Assembly: GCA_963678675.1 (NCBI GenBank)
Contig: OY783191.1
Coordinates: 22,215,299 to 22,279,298, forward strand
Source: Xiphydria camelus
Taxonomy: Eukaryota; Arthropoda; Insecta; Hymenoptera; Xiphydriidae
Reading direction: 5' to 3'
DNA: 64,000 bases
Part shown: positions 1 to 10,277 of the stretch, in pieces
Layout of the letters: each line of letters begins with the position of its first letter
How positions within the stretch are numbered: position 1 is the first letter of the stretch
Position numbers and translations under genes: made by a program
Notes under the pieces: generated by a model
Told to the model about the DNA's origin: nothing
Database searches by the model: none
Seen by the model: the letters and a program-made list of their open reading frames with translations, nothing else

Positions 1-574
1 TATTTTATAACAAAGTTTTTTTTATATATTTGTAAATAAAATAGAATATCATTGGAGTCAGAGATGGGCGTCATAAAAAAATTAATAATTGAATGACTAA
101 TAGATAAGATTAAATTTTCATTCATCATTCTAATAATTTTGAATAACGAATACATTTTCATTCATATGAATATTTTATATCACAATAGGATATACTGAAA
201 GAATCTGCATCGTAATGAAGAGTTTCCGTGTACCGTCGGACCTCTCTCGATTTACCCGAATATACGCTGTTTACATTTTTTGTACCTATACGTCACATCG
301 AAGCATTCATCTACCTTCTGGTTTAGTTAGTCTGACTCTAATCGTTGAATTTCGATATAGTGTGACGTTATAGTCATTCTAATTACTGCAATTATACGAT
401 CAAGTCAGTGATCGCGCTGTACTTTGCCTATAACGTCATCTCTAGTAACTGATAATGAATTAAACAGTAGTATGACTAATGCGGTGTGAAATTTGAGTGT
501 TACTGAATCTGAGGCAAGTCAATCTTGTGAAATAATTACTAACTTACAAACAGCTTGCGACTCAACGACATATT
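1..574. other. AT-rich stretch with no gene seen
   Basis: I see no reading frame, repeat pair or structured element here. Confidence 0.6.
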
Positions 575-575
575 T

Positions 576-625
576 ATTGGGTTGGAAAATAAGTTCGTAC
601 AGTTTTCTGTTATTTTCTTTGCTTT
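576..625. repeat. Possible mariner end fragment
   Basis: The stretch around 578-603 reads TTGGGTTGGAAAATAAGTTC followed by GTAC. This resembles the terminal inverted repeat of mariner elements in insects. No transposase or opposite end lies next to it, so at most it is a solo end. The call rests on recognition of the end sequence only. Confidence 0.35.
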
Positions 626-651
626 TATGATTTATTTGGTAGAACAATATC

Positions 652-706
652 GTAGTATAATAGTATAATAGTATAATAGTATCGTAATAGTAGTAATCGT
701 AGTAAT
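652..706. repeat. AGTATAAT-type simple repeat
   Basis: Short tandem units of the type AGTATAAT run through this stretch just before the 3' end of the Harbinger transposase. It has no coding content. Confidence 0.7.
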
Positions 707-758
707 GCAGAAGAAAAACTGATTTTTTGATAACAGCTAACTTTTATTGCAAAATTTC

Positions 759-2768
759 TCAACAATAATCATCTTGCCATGGTAATTTTCCTACCCCTGC
801 AAAATATTCTGCAAACTCATCTCTGACTTCTTTTGCTTGAAGTCCACTTCTTCTTGGAATATTTCGGAGAGGCATAAAAGAGGTCATATTGTTAAAGTCA
901 TTCCGCCACGATCCTGGTATTCCCTGTCCATCCTGCTCGCGATCAAGAGCCTCTAAAGGAGTATATCTTGATCTTGAATATCTGCTCTTTCTTAAAAAAT
1001 TGTGGAGCAAGGTACAAGTCATTACAACAGCAGAGGCTTTAGCTGGTTGCAGCAACATTGGTTTTCTCAGTACTCGAAATACGGAAGCCATGATACCGAA
1101 AACATTCTCGACAACGCGACGAGCACGCGATAGACGATAATTGAAATGTCTTTCTTTACTACTTTTTGTGTGAATCCCAGGATATGGTTTCATGATATGT
1201 TCACTCAAAGCAAAGGCATCGTCAGCTACTATTACGTAAGGCATTGATGTCTGTTGAATGAGGATAGGGTGAGGAGGAGGTAAATTCAATTCGTTTCCTT
1301 CAATTTTTTCAAATAAGGATGTGTTTCGAAAAACTCCTCCATCACTTATCCGTCCTTGACAGCCAATATCAACGTAAGTGAAGCAGTAGTTTGCATCCAC
1401 CAAGGCCAATAACACAATGCTAAATGTGCCCTTATAATTGTGATATTGTGATCCACTATTCATCGGAGACTGAAGGATCACATGCTTCCCGTCTACTGCT
1501 CCTATACAATTGGGAAAATTCTATTCTTTATTATATTCGTCTGCTAATGTTCTCCATTCTTCGGCAGTCTCTGGCATCTGAAAAATAACACCAAGAGTGA
1601 CTAAAACTTTTCCTGAAAACGTGCTGTTTGTAAGATTAGTCTTTCGTTATAGAGCCGATTATTTCATTATTTCACCAATAGAGCCGACTTAAGTTTTGAA
1701 GACCCTGTATACAAAAAATTTATCTATGGCTGATGTACAATAACTGTAGTCAACAATTTCTTTTCAAGGTTGAAGAACATATTAACGAAGAAATGGGTAC
1801 CAATGGGCAAGGAAGGTTTACAGGAGTCATCGGAGTCTCCAGCTCCAAAATTAACCAAAGCAAAAAAAATGAAAACAATGCAGGTGGATCAAATCGAAAG
1901 CCACCTATCTGAAGCAGCCAGTGTACTGGATAAAATTTCGAAAAAACCAGCCAAAGACCAAAGTTCACTGTATGGAGAACTACTTGCGTCAAAATTGAGA
2001 GCACTAGATGAGTTTAATAGGGAAATTGTTACGAATCAAATAGATAATGTTGTTTTTGAAAATATCATTAACTTGAAACGGCGTCATATCTCGTCGCCTT
2101 CTCATAATCCATCCACCAGTTTCAATGAACAATTACGATCAAACACAGGGATTCAGACAATTTTGCAATCACGACCTTCGCCTCCTAACTCATTACACTA
2201 TTCTCATTGTAATACTGCTTTATAAACTTGTACTCCGTTATTATCACCCAATATGTTAATGAAAAATATATCAATTATCAACCAGCACATTCATACAACC
2301 TACCACTACAACCTTTCGAATTGTTAATGGTAGACTAGAACCGCAGAATGATGAAAAATAAAGAGTGTTTAATTTCCAAAAAATACAGAGTTTTTAATTT
2401 CCAAAATGAAGAGTTTTTAATTTATTGTTAAGAGACTGAAATAAATACTACTTCAAATAACGCTTACCCACCTTAATTTCTTCTTTTAGTACTTTTATTA
2501 AAGCTTGACAAACTTCATGTACGATATCTGATATCACTTGATTAGACATCTTGAATAAATAAGACAGACTAACAAAACTGTCCCCAGAAGCTAAAAATCT
2601 GAGCGTTACAGCTAATCTTTCTTGAATTGGAATGGCTTTTCTCATGCATGTGTCTTTCTTTTTTATATACGGTCCTGTTTTGTTTAGGAGAAACTCAAAA
2701 TCAGTTGCAGACATTCTGCAAAAATTTTCGAATTTGCCGCATGGCTCTTTTGTTAAGTCTTCCATCAT
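759..2768 (-). pseudogene. PIF/Harbinger transposase (HARBI1-like), one nonsense codon
   Basis: This is a DDE nuclease of the PIF/Harbinger superfamily (DDE_Tnp_4 type), which cuts and inserts its own element. Two exons are visible. Exon 1 is 2768-2472 and ends ...KEEIK at a GTGGGTAAG donor. Exon 2 is 1577-759 and starts MPETAEEW after TTATTTTTCAG. The intron is phase 0. Motifs in order are GAVDGKH (first catalytic Asp), the DGRISDGG-like block GRISDGGVF, VADDAFALSEHIMKPYPG (second Asp) and RRVVENVFG (catalytic Glu), so the full triad is present. The spliced length of about 371 residues fits the family. A TAG at 1521-1523 replaces the Trp expected in the block before NFPNCIGAVDG and stops translation upstream of the whole catalytic core. 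The region before 2768 reads YSASNMMEDL in frame behind a TAG acceptor, so an upstream exon probably existed. Terminal inverted repeats were not found. Confidence 0.88.
1770..2225 (+). pseudogene. Harbinger partner ORF (Myb/MADF-like) C-terminal fragment
   Basis: This fragment of 151 residues resembles the C-terminal half of the second protein of Harbinger elements, the DNA-binding accessory factor that helps the nuclease enter the nucleus and bind DNA. The recognisable part is the tail SLYGELLASKLRALDEF followed by a NQIDNVVFE block, which resembles the conserved C-terminal helix of these proteins. A polypyrimidine tract and TTCAAG just upstream (about 1760-1768) look like an acceptor site. 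The N-terminal Myb/MADF domain is missing. It lies entirely inside the intron of the transposase and on the opposite strand, an odd arrangement that suggests rearrangement of the element. Confidence 0.55.
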
Positions 2769-3088
2769 ATTCGAAGCACTATACCTACAACAAATATTGA
2801 AATATTAAAGAAGTATTATATTATCAAAAGAGCAATTTTGAACAAATGATAATTGAAGACATTGCAGCAAAAACGAGGTATTTGCACTTCTTGGCCAAAT
2901 GGAGTTATATACACGAATCGGTAAAGTATATTAATGTTGTCGTTTGGGTCTAAAATGAGACATCTACCTTACTTGGTTTCAGTCATGCCACAATTTCTTG
3001 TAGCTACCTTCTCTATTTACTCCGAAACATTTGATGCAAGGAAACTGTGCAGATATCCTCATATATTGTTGGTTACAAAAACGAGGTA

Positions 3089-3262
3089 TAATATCGTCGC
3101 TGCCGTGGAAAAATCTCCTATGTGCACATTTTTATGAAAGTAGGTGAATTAGTGTATTCACCTTGTGGAAGAATATCTTATGTGATATATTTGTTCCTTT
3201 ATTAATAGTTTTTAAAATATAAAATCTACTATATAGAAGTTTTTTCCACAGCAGCGACGATA
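3089..3262. repeat. Internal hairpin of the 2.85-4.23 kb element
   Basis: ATATCGTCGCTGCCGTGGAA at about 3090 pairs with its inverted copy TTTTCCACAGCAGCGACGAT at about 3242-3261. The loop is about 130 bp. Confidence 0.6.
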
Positions 3263-3314
3263 TGTCAGATGCCTCAATTATGTTCAGTGAACATTAAAGT
3301 TTGTTTTCAGTTAA

Positions 3315-3753
3315 CCCTTTTAGTGCCGAGCGAAAACCGGGTGTTTATGCGAAGATAACAGGACGAATTGGTCGAATTAACTAATTGTAAGTTTGGAAAA
3401 AGCTCATAAAAACCAAACTAAGAATGATATTTAAAACATTCAAAATGCAGCGTATAACGGAAGAAAGAGAGAATAATGAATGTCAATTGTATTTCAATTC
3501 ATACGAATAACATAAATATTAAACATGATGAAAAACATAAACAAGTTTCTCTTCTATGAACAATATTTGCACATAACAATAACCATCGCTTGATCATAAT
3601 TTTATGTAGATCACATGGTATAAAGTATAAGTATTACATTTTCAAACATTTTTATTAAAATAACTCATTAAATCGCCCGAGCGTCGGAGCAGCGCCGCTC
3701 GAGTTGCCGCACGAAATGCCGTGGCGTCTGAGTTATTTCTCGAGTGCAAAGGG
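3315..3753. mobile_element. TTAA-type (piggyBac-like) MITE, copy 1
   Basis: The element starts CCCTTTTAGTGCCGAGCG and ends CTCGAGTGCAAAGGG, flanked on both sides by TTAA (3311-3314 and 3754-3757). A TTAA duplication with CCCTTT ends is typical of piggyBac-type elements. It is 439 bp and non-coding, and nests in the 2.85-4.23 kb element. Confidence 0.65.
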
Positions 3754-4234
3754 TTAAACCCAAAAACAATTTTTAAAATGCTTTAGCAATGAAATTAGAC
3801 CGTTTATAACGTTTTATAAATTTATTTTAAGATGGCGCCATCACATACGCAACGATATATCGTTATTGGCACTTTTCGCAATATATCGATATATATGGCG
3901 CCCATCGCATACGCAACGATATATCGTCGTTCGCCACTAAAAGGATTATGTAAACTCCATGTACATTACTATCATTAATTTAAAAAAAAACTTTTTTGTC
4001 ATGGTTTCGGTGGTAAAAACGAGGTAGCTACCAAACTTTTTTTAGTTTTTCATAAAACTACAGATTTTTAAAATATTGTTTTATCTATCACTGTACTCCT
4101 ACCCAACGTGTTGACCATTTTTACAGTAAAAACTAAAGAAAATAAATTAATTTGAATTTTTAAACACGTTTTGTCCCTGCTGAAAAATTTCTAACAATGC
4201 AGCTGCCTCGTTTTTGCTGCAATGTCCTCAATTC

Positions 4235-6539
4235 TATTTACGGTCAATGGAATGAAGTGAAGTTAAAGTTACGCCTTGTTATTTTGTGGATTGTGATTTG
4301 CAGTATTCATAGGCACGCGTTCTTTAAATATTTTTTTCTGAATCCTGTATCATTTGACTTACCTCGAACGACTTTTATTTACAGAAAGCATCCACCATCT
4401 TCTTTTCCTGCGATTTTTCTTCTTTTCTTTCACTTTTAACAGACTGCTGCAGTATATAATTATTGAAAGTGCTGCAACCGCAGCTACTTGCTCATCCTCA
4501 CTATCCATGAAATTTCGCTCTCCGTCACTGATCTACACTAAACGGCAAATATTTCTCAACTGAAGCAGTGGCCTGAACATTTTCGAAATACTGTAGCGTG
4601 TGAGGAGGTAGCCGAGGACGTTACGTAATACGAGACGTAATACGAGACGCCGCGAGACCCCTGAAATTGGAGAGCGGCATCGAACCCGAACGTTCGCGCA
4701 TTTGCCGAAAGCAGGAACATTTTCCAAATACTGTAGCGTGTGGGAGGGTAGCCAAAGGCGTAGTACGATCCCCGAACGTTTGCGCATTCGCCGAATGCAC
4801 GCATTGTCTGGGACCGGCTTTACGCCCGGCTCGTCCCTTATTCCGAGCCGATCACCGTGCGTTCTCAGGTAGCGTCGGTGTCCTGTTAGTCGGACGATCG
4901 GTATGGTCGTCCGTGCGTTATCGAGGATGTTCCGTTAACGGCCCGCAGACCCTAGGTTTTCTCCGTCAAATCGTTCCTCACACTTTTCTGCTCAGAAGAA
5001 CAAATGACATACAAAATTAAATAGATTAAAATTTTTCAATGAAAATCTTATCTGCTGAGACTCTATGTATTGTAAGCTATATTCGACGCGGTAGATTCGA
5101 CGCGGCTGTACAATAAGTCCTGAAGCAATCCTCGATGAGACTCGAATCACGATCCGATATGCACGCTGGTTGTCGATCGAATGGCTTCCTTTGATTGCCT
5201 GGAGGAGCATAAGACCCCCTTACTCCTTCATCCTGGGCCTGCATTGGAAAGCCCCGTTGCCTTGACGTCATTATGGGGGAAACTGCCCGCTTCCACCTGG
5301 CTTCGTGAATCACCCTTGCTTGACGCGTCCACTCCTAACGGCGCCTTGAAATATTTCAGTATAGAATTTTTTTGCATGAATTTCCCCAATTTTTCTTCTA
5401 GTCTTCTCTTCTTATTTATAACGAAAAAGAAATCACCAGAATTTCCCATCAAATACTCCTGGTAATGGACAAAAATGGTGAGACTTCTCCGTATATCAGG
5501 CAAAAAATATGATTAAAAAATCTACTAACATTTTCCCATAAATCTTCTAAATAAAATCACTTACCTCAAAAGCCGCTTTCACCAGACAGTAATTCATCTT
5601 TTTAAATAATTGTTTTTTTTTATAAATGTATTAGTTTAAGCACTTTATTTTTTCTGGAACAACTCGCACCGGTTCTAATGGCCACAACTCACAACGTGCG
5701 TCGACTTCTGACGATCGGCCGAAAACGGCCGAACTGACGCGAACTGACGCGAACTGACGCTCACGTGATCGCCTTTATAGATGTCATTGGTAGAATCTAT
5801 CTACCCGGATAGGTAAAAATTCCGTTACTCTAGGGTAATTGTGCAGTAACGTAATGATAAAAATTAAGGCGCACAACTTGTTACAATTTAAGGGCCGAAT
5901 GATAATTTTTGCTGCTATTATACGATAACATTTATTAACGGAGGGATACTTTCTATATTGTGCAGGCATAAAAATTCCTGTTCGGGTAAAATTATAGAGT
6001 TGGAACGGTAAAAATTCTGGAACGTTCGTCAAAATATATCGGTTAATTGTTAATTCCTGACCAGCGCTTCTATAAAATTAACCGTAAAACACCGAATGCT
6101 ACACGCTTACCCTACTATTTAGGTAATTTTTACCGAAAATTTCTCTCCGTGTAGTAAAAGCCTTTGCTAATATATCAAAGAAGTTTTAACGAAACTATTT
6201 TGTTGTAGCAAAAACACGTTTGGTTGGCTCGTATTTATCCATATTATTTTGTTGAACCAACCAAGAGTTGGTTGGTAAAGCTAATCTTTTTTCTCGGTGC
6301 ACGGTTTCAAACTCCCGTATAGCGCAAATCTTTTATAATATATAGTTCCGGGAATATTTTGCAGGCATTTAATATGCACAGAATATGCCTAATAATATTT
6401 ACGGAGAATTTTTATACACAAGTATTCCCGAGTGCGTGGATCTTCCAATTTATTTCAATGGAAATCTCGCGGTTAGGATCTACCTTTTATCGGGAGCTCC
6501 AGATTTCACCATAGGTACGGAGAAAGAGAGAGATGACAG
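4235..6539. other. Region without a recognised gene
   Basis: Short frames occur here but none shows a domain, codon pattern or splice structure that I trust. The stretch holds an imperfect direct duplication at 4570-4790 and a short triple repeat of GAACTGACGC at about 5733-5761. The rest looks unique and non-coding. Confidence 0.5.
4570..4790. repeat. Imperfect direct duplication, about 130 bp unit
   Basis: The block GAACATTTTCGAAATACTGT at about 4575 recurs at about 4708 with few changes. In both copies it is followed by AGCGTGTG, a GGAGG-rich stretch and GTAGCC. Both copies then continue to CGAACGTT-GCGCATT-type sequence. Confidence 0.65.
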
Positions 6540-6542
6540 TAA

Positions 6543-6932
6543 AGCTAGGAATCCACTGCACTCGACATGACTCGACTCGATACGACACCACTCGACGCGA
6601 CTCGACACGACGCGTTTCTGATCGCATGATTTTCCGTGTATTTAAATGGCGTAGAAATGCACTAGGCTCGACACGACTCTACTCGACTCGACTCGACACG
6701 ACAATTTTCTGTCTGGCCAGAAATTTGTCGCATCGAGTCGCGTCGAGTCGAGTCGAGCCTAGTGGACACGGTTTGCATGCACGTCGAGATGTGAACCGAT
6801 GAGCGAACAGATGACGACTACCGTCGTGTCGAGTAACGTCGAGTCGTGTCGCGTCGATTCCAGTGGATTCACCACGCAAATTTTGGTCACTGTGTCGTGT
6901 CGAGTCGAGTCGAGTGTAGTGGATTCCTAGCT
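6543..6932. mobile_element. Harbinger-type MITE built from CGACTCGA repeats
   Basis: The left end AGCTAGGAATCCACTGCACT is matched by the inverted right end AGTGTAGTGGATTCCTAGCT. TAA flanks both sides (6540-6542 and 6933-6935), which fits the 3 bp duplication of PIF/Harbinger elements. The 390 bp interior is largely degenerate ACTCGACTCGACACGA-type sequence in both orientations. The frames seen here on both strands come from this repeat and are not genes. Confidence 0.7.
6661..6763. repeat. Nested hairpin inside the CGACTCGA MITE
   Basis: ACTAGGCTCGACACGACTCT at the left pairs with CGAGTCGAGTCGAGCCTAGT at the right. The tip is near the ATTTTCTGTCTGGCCAGAAAT palindrome. Confidence 0.7.
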
Positions 6933-6935
6933 TAA

Positions 6936-7712
6936 CAACGCGACGTACATGTACGATTACGTGCATAAAGAGAAACTCTATTTTTGCATATTTTACTTCC
7001 TCGTAAACCTGCCGTCCTATAGTTTTACAAAACTACACATTCCGCGCGCAACTTCGCCCTTATCCACCTCTCCCCTACATCGAATAGAAACCAGGTTGCG
7101 TTACGCGCCGCCCCGCCGGGTTTTATAACGTGTGTTTCCATAAATGCAAAATGTCAGACATTAGATAAACGGCCGGCAATAAAACTCGACGGCTTTTTCG
7201 AGAAGCTGTTGCGAAATGGGTATTTGTCGGGAGGGAAGGCGCGTTACAGCGCTTGAGGAAAGATTATTGTTACTGTTCCGAAATATAGGATACACCATGG
7301 TTCATCAGAAACCTCGATAGAGGCTCGCGCCAATGAGGTTAGCGTAGCGCCCGGCACGAGGCTCACAGAGGCTATATGCAGGGTGTTCCGCTCAGGATAG
7401 TCACGGCGGGTATGACCTAATTTGCCAATATTTGTCCCATAGACCAAGGATGGATTCCCGGCATAAGTATTGGCAGTATTGACTGTCGAGTAAATCAAGT
7501 TCTCCTTACCTCCTCCCTCCCTCCCCCCTCCCTCCCTCCTCCTCCTCCTTACTCGACTATCGGATGCTCTCGCTGCATTCAGAGCGGCAGAGCGAGTGAT
7601 AGTAATCGATATAGACGATCGATATAGATATTTTTATAGATTTATAGATATATAGAAAACTTGAATAGAAACGTTTTTCCTTATTTCGAATCTCTCCTTC
7701 CCATCCCCTCCA
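6936..7712. other. Region without a recognised gene
   Basis: No supported gene. It contains a CTCCCTCC-rich simple repeat at about 7503-7550 and AT-rich GATATAGA-like sequence after it. Confidence 0.5.
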
Positions 7713-8258
7713 ATCAAGAGACACGGTAGTGTCTCGCGGCATGTTCGTTCATTAGTTTAGTTTCGTCAGAAACGACAGCACTGTCGCCGCGGGCACCCGT
7801 GTATCTTTACAGGAAAAATATCTGCCCCCTTCACCCCTCAATTTTTACATCAAATTTTCTCAATAAATATATGGTTATAACCAAAACTATGCTTAGTTAC
7901 GCCATATAAATTGATTATTTTCTATTGATAGAGACCAGAATAAATTTTATAAGTTACTTATTAACAGAGATTCATCCTTAACAACGCGAAGCCACGCCCC
8001 TCGCGCCTAAGAGTCGAGAATTTTACGATTTCTCGGCCAATATCTATATGTCAAAAGTCACAAAAATTACGGCAATATCTTCGGCGATAGTCGACCATGA
8101 TCGGAAAAGTGTATACATAGATGCAATCAAACACACACACGCGCCATTGAATGTGTGAGATATATTCCGGCTTTCATCGTCGCCTGTTCGGCGATGATCG
8201 GAAATGCGTACACAAATGCGACCACACGCATACGCCATCAAATGTATGTGAGAGAATA
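7713..8258. repeat. Dispersed repeat, inverted copy of 28,741-29,198
   Basis: Read on the minus strand, this stretch matches 28,741-29,198 closely over its length. Shared blocks include GGCGTATGCGTGTGG, GGCGCGAGGGGC-TGGCTTCGCG, TGGCGTAACTAAGCATAGTT and GAGACACTACCGTGTCTC. This copy has an extra internal duplication of about 100 bp in the GCCGATGATCGGAAA region. No coding content was seen. Confidence 0.8.
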
Positions 8259-8334
8259 TATATGTATTTACTTCAAATGCCTGTATCTCCTTTCCTAATT
8301 ATTACTTTAATAATATTTTTTCTTTTTCCTTGAT

Positions 8335-8475
8335 TGGGTGCTTTCCATTTATGACACAAGTCGACACACTTCTACTAGAACCACCAACTGATTGGCAGGC
8401 TCCAGCAGAAAGAACCAATGGTTTAATTTTGTGTCGACTTGTGTCGACTCGTGTCAGTTAAATGGAAAGCACCCA
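8335..8475. mobile_element. Small MITE with GGGTGCTTTCC ends
   Basis: TGGGTGCTTTCCATTTATGA at the left pairs with TTAAATGGAAAGCACCCA at the right, with GTGTCGACTTGTGTCGA-type sequence inside. The possible duplication is ATT on each side. It is 141 bp and non-coding. Confidence 0.7.
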
Positions 8476-8585
8476 TTAAAAAAAAAGAAGGAAATGACAT
8501 GACTCTATCGACTATAATATGAACGATATTATCGACTATCGGATTATTTACCGTGTATGTCCCAGGAGAATTCGAGCAAGTGCTG

Positions 8586-8967
8586 ATACCTATGGCCGGT
8601 ACCTTGAAATTTGACTTCGGCAGTGTTTGCCGACGGTCGAGTCTTTGATAGTTGGAATTGGCTACAGAATCGTAAATTTGTGAATAATGGTAAGTAATTT
8701 TTAGAACTTGGAATTTAAGTGTTACTACACGAGTAGATTAGGAGATTTTCATGAAGTCTTTGACAGTCCGGTTTTTAAACTTTTGAGGAATTTCATCGAA
8801 GAATGATTATTTTTCATCACTTCTACAAATTACCCACCATTTATTCACAAATTCACGATTTCGAAATTAGGCGCTTCGATCTCCCGAATTGACAGCTATC
8901 GGGATCAAAGACTCGACCGTCGGCAAACACTGCCGAAGTCAAATTTCAAGGTACCGGCCATAGGTAT
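8586..8967. mobile_element. Fold-back element, family shared with the 63.1 kb hairpin
   Basis: The arm from 8586 (ATACCTATGGCCGGTACCTT) is matched inverted at about 8900-8967 over some 65 bp. The central part, with CGAATTGACAG-, GCGCTTCGATC- and TTTGTGAATAATGG-type blocks, is also present in the hairpin at 63,056-63,402. The two are therefore relatives with different outer ends. Confidence 0.75.
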
Positions 8968-9171
8968 GACTTTGATCGGTTTGCCCGCGGACATACGGCA
9001 GTTATTTATGGAAATCTTTTCACGAACGAATTGTTCTGGGAAAAATATAAATATTATCGAAACATTAATTATAAAATCATTTCAAAATATCACGAGAATA
9101 AATCAAAAGTAACGTTTTTATAATTAATTGACTCGTATTGATATGAAATGTGAGACTTTCATTTTGTGGTA

Positions 9172-9772
9172 ATAAAAAGCTATTCTCCTACATGTACATA
9201 TTCTCCTCATGAATAAATTCCAAAAAGTAGTGAAATCTTGTCACAAAAACAGATTCTCTGTAAAAAAAAGGCGGCATGTTCATTCAGTGCCAACAAAATT
9301 GATACTTAAAATACTCTCCAAAAAAGATTAGAAATCAATTAAGATCGCCATGTTCAAGATTTATATATAAAAAATAAAAGGCATCATTTGAGAGGAAAAT
9401 TATTGTAAATCAAAAGTTACTCAAAAATTCGACGACAAAAAATTTATAGAAAAATTTTCATAAAAAAGAACGCCGCGTTTTTTTTCTTCAAAATAAAAAA
9501 TTCACAGATAGGAAATTATATTCGATGTTTATGCACTTATGATTTTAAATAAATTCATACACTTATATGACACCACCAGTATATAGTGGAAAAAATATGA
9601 AAACTTAAACGCGGCAAGTTCTTTATGAAAATTTTTTAATAAATTTTTTTTCGTCGAATTTTTGAGTAACTTTTGATTTCTAATAATTTTCCCCTCAAAT
9701 GATGCCTTTTATTTTTTATATATAAACCTTGAACATGGCGATCTTAATTGATTTCTAATCTTTTTTGGAGAG
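9172..9772. mobile_element. Fold-back element, truncated copy of the 25.4-26.15 kb element
   Basis: CACAAAAACAGATTCTCTGT at 9243, GGCGGCATGTTCATTCAGTG, and GATCGCCATGTTCAAGA with its inverted copy at about 9728-9748 define the element. It is the reverse-orientation relative of 25,355-26,150. The homology includes the flank TTCTCCTCATGAATAAATTC at about 9201. The outer part of the right arm is missing. Confidence 0.8.
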
Positions 9773-9980
9773 TAGGAAATACTCATACGTTAATCTCTCT
9801 ATTAAATAGTAACGGAGAATGATTATTTACTTTTAATTGAAAAGAAATTCAATTTTCGATGATCGAATAAATTTCCCCGCTACGTAAACGACTGTTTATC
9901 CTACTCTAATTCCATTTCTTTTGCTAATTAGATGTTAAGATCACATTATTTTCTATTACAATACATTTTCTCCATTTTAA

Positions 9981-10273
9981 CCCTTTCACTCACGAATTTT
10001 TATTTTTACAGCCATACAATTGATAATTTATTTTTCAGCTCTTCGGTGCTTTAAATTTAAATTTAAAAAAAAAATTTTTTTTGCATAAATTAATTTTTTT
10101 AAGTTTATTTACAAATTCAATTTTTAATTTATATGGCGATGTATGCCTTATACGTTCGTTACAATGTCCACGAATGTACTTCTTGTGAACAAACGGTCAA
10201 AAAATTCTAATTTATGACCTTATATATACATTAATCCACGTGTCCACATTTGTGGTCACCATGAGCGAAAGGG
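9981..10273. mobile_element. TTAA-type (piggyBac-like) MITE, copy 2
   Basis: The ends CCCTTTCACTCACGAA and CATGAGCGAAAGGG are flanked by TTAA at 9977-9980 and 10,274-10,277. The interior ATTCGTTACAATGTCCACGA-type sequence and the CATACAATTGATAAT block match, in inverted orientation, the split copy at 38,150-39,860. It is 293 bp and non-coding. Confidence 0.75.
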
Positions 10274-10277
10274 TTAA

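Larger units (their letters stand above)
2851..4234. mobile_element. DNA element with GACATTGCAGCAAAAACGAGG ends
   Basis: The left end at about 2851 contains GACATTGCAGCAAAAACGAG. The same sequence occurs inverted at about 4204-4226. The internal motif AAAAACGAGGTA recurs at about 3076 and 4013, as subterminal repeats do. There is no transposase, so this is a non-autonomous element of about 1.4 kb. It hosts a TTAA-type MITE (3315-3753) and a small hairpin (3089-3262). Confidence 0.6.

Noticed and set aside
6533..6966. Overlapping Arg/Ser/Asp-rich frames on both strands
   Set aside because: They come from the CGACTCGA repeats of the MITE.
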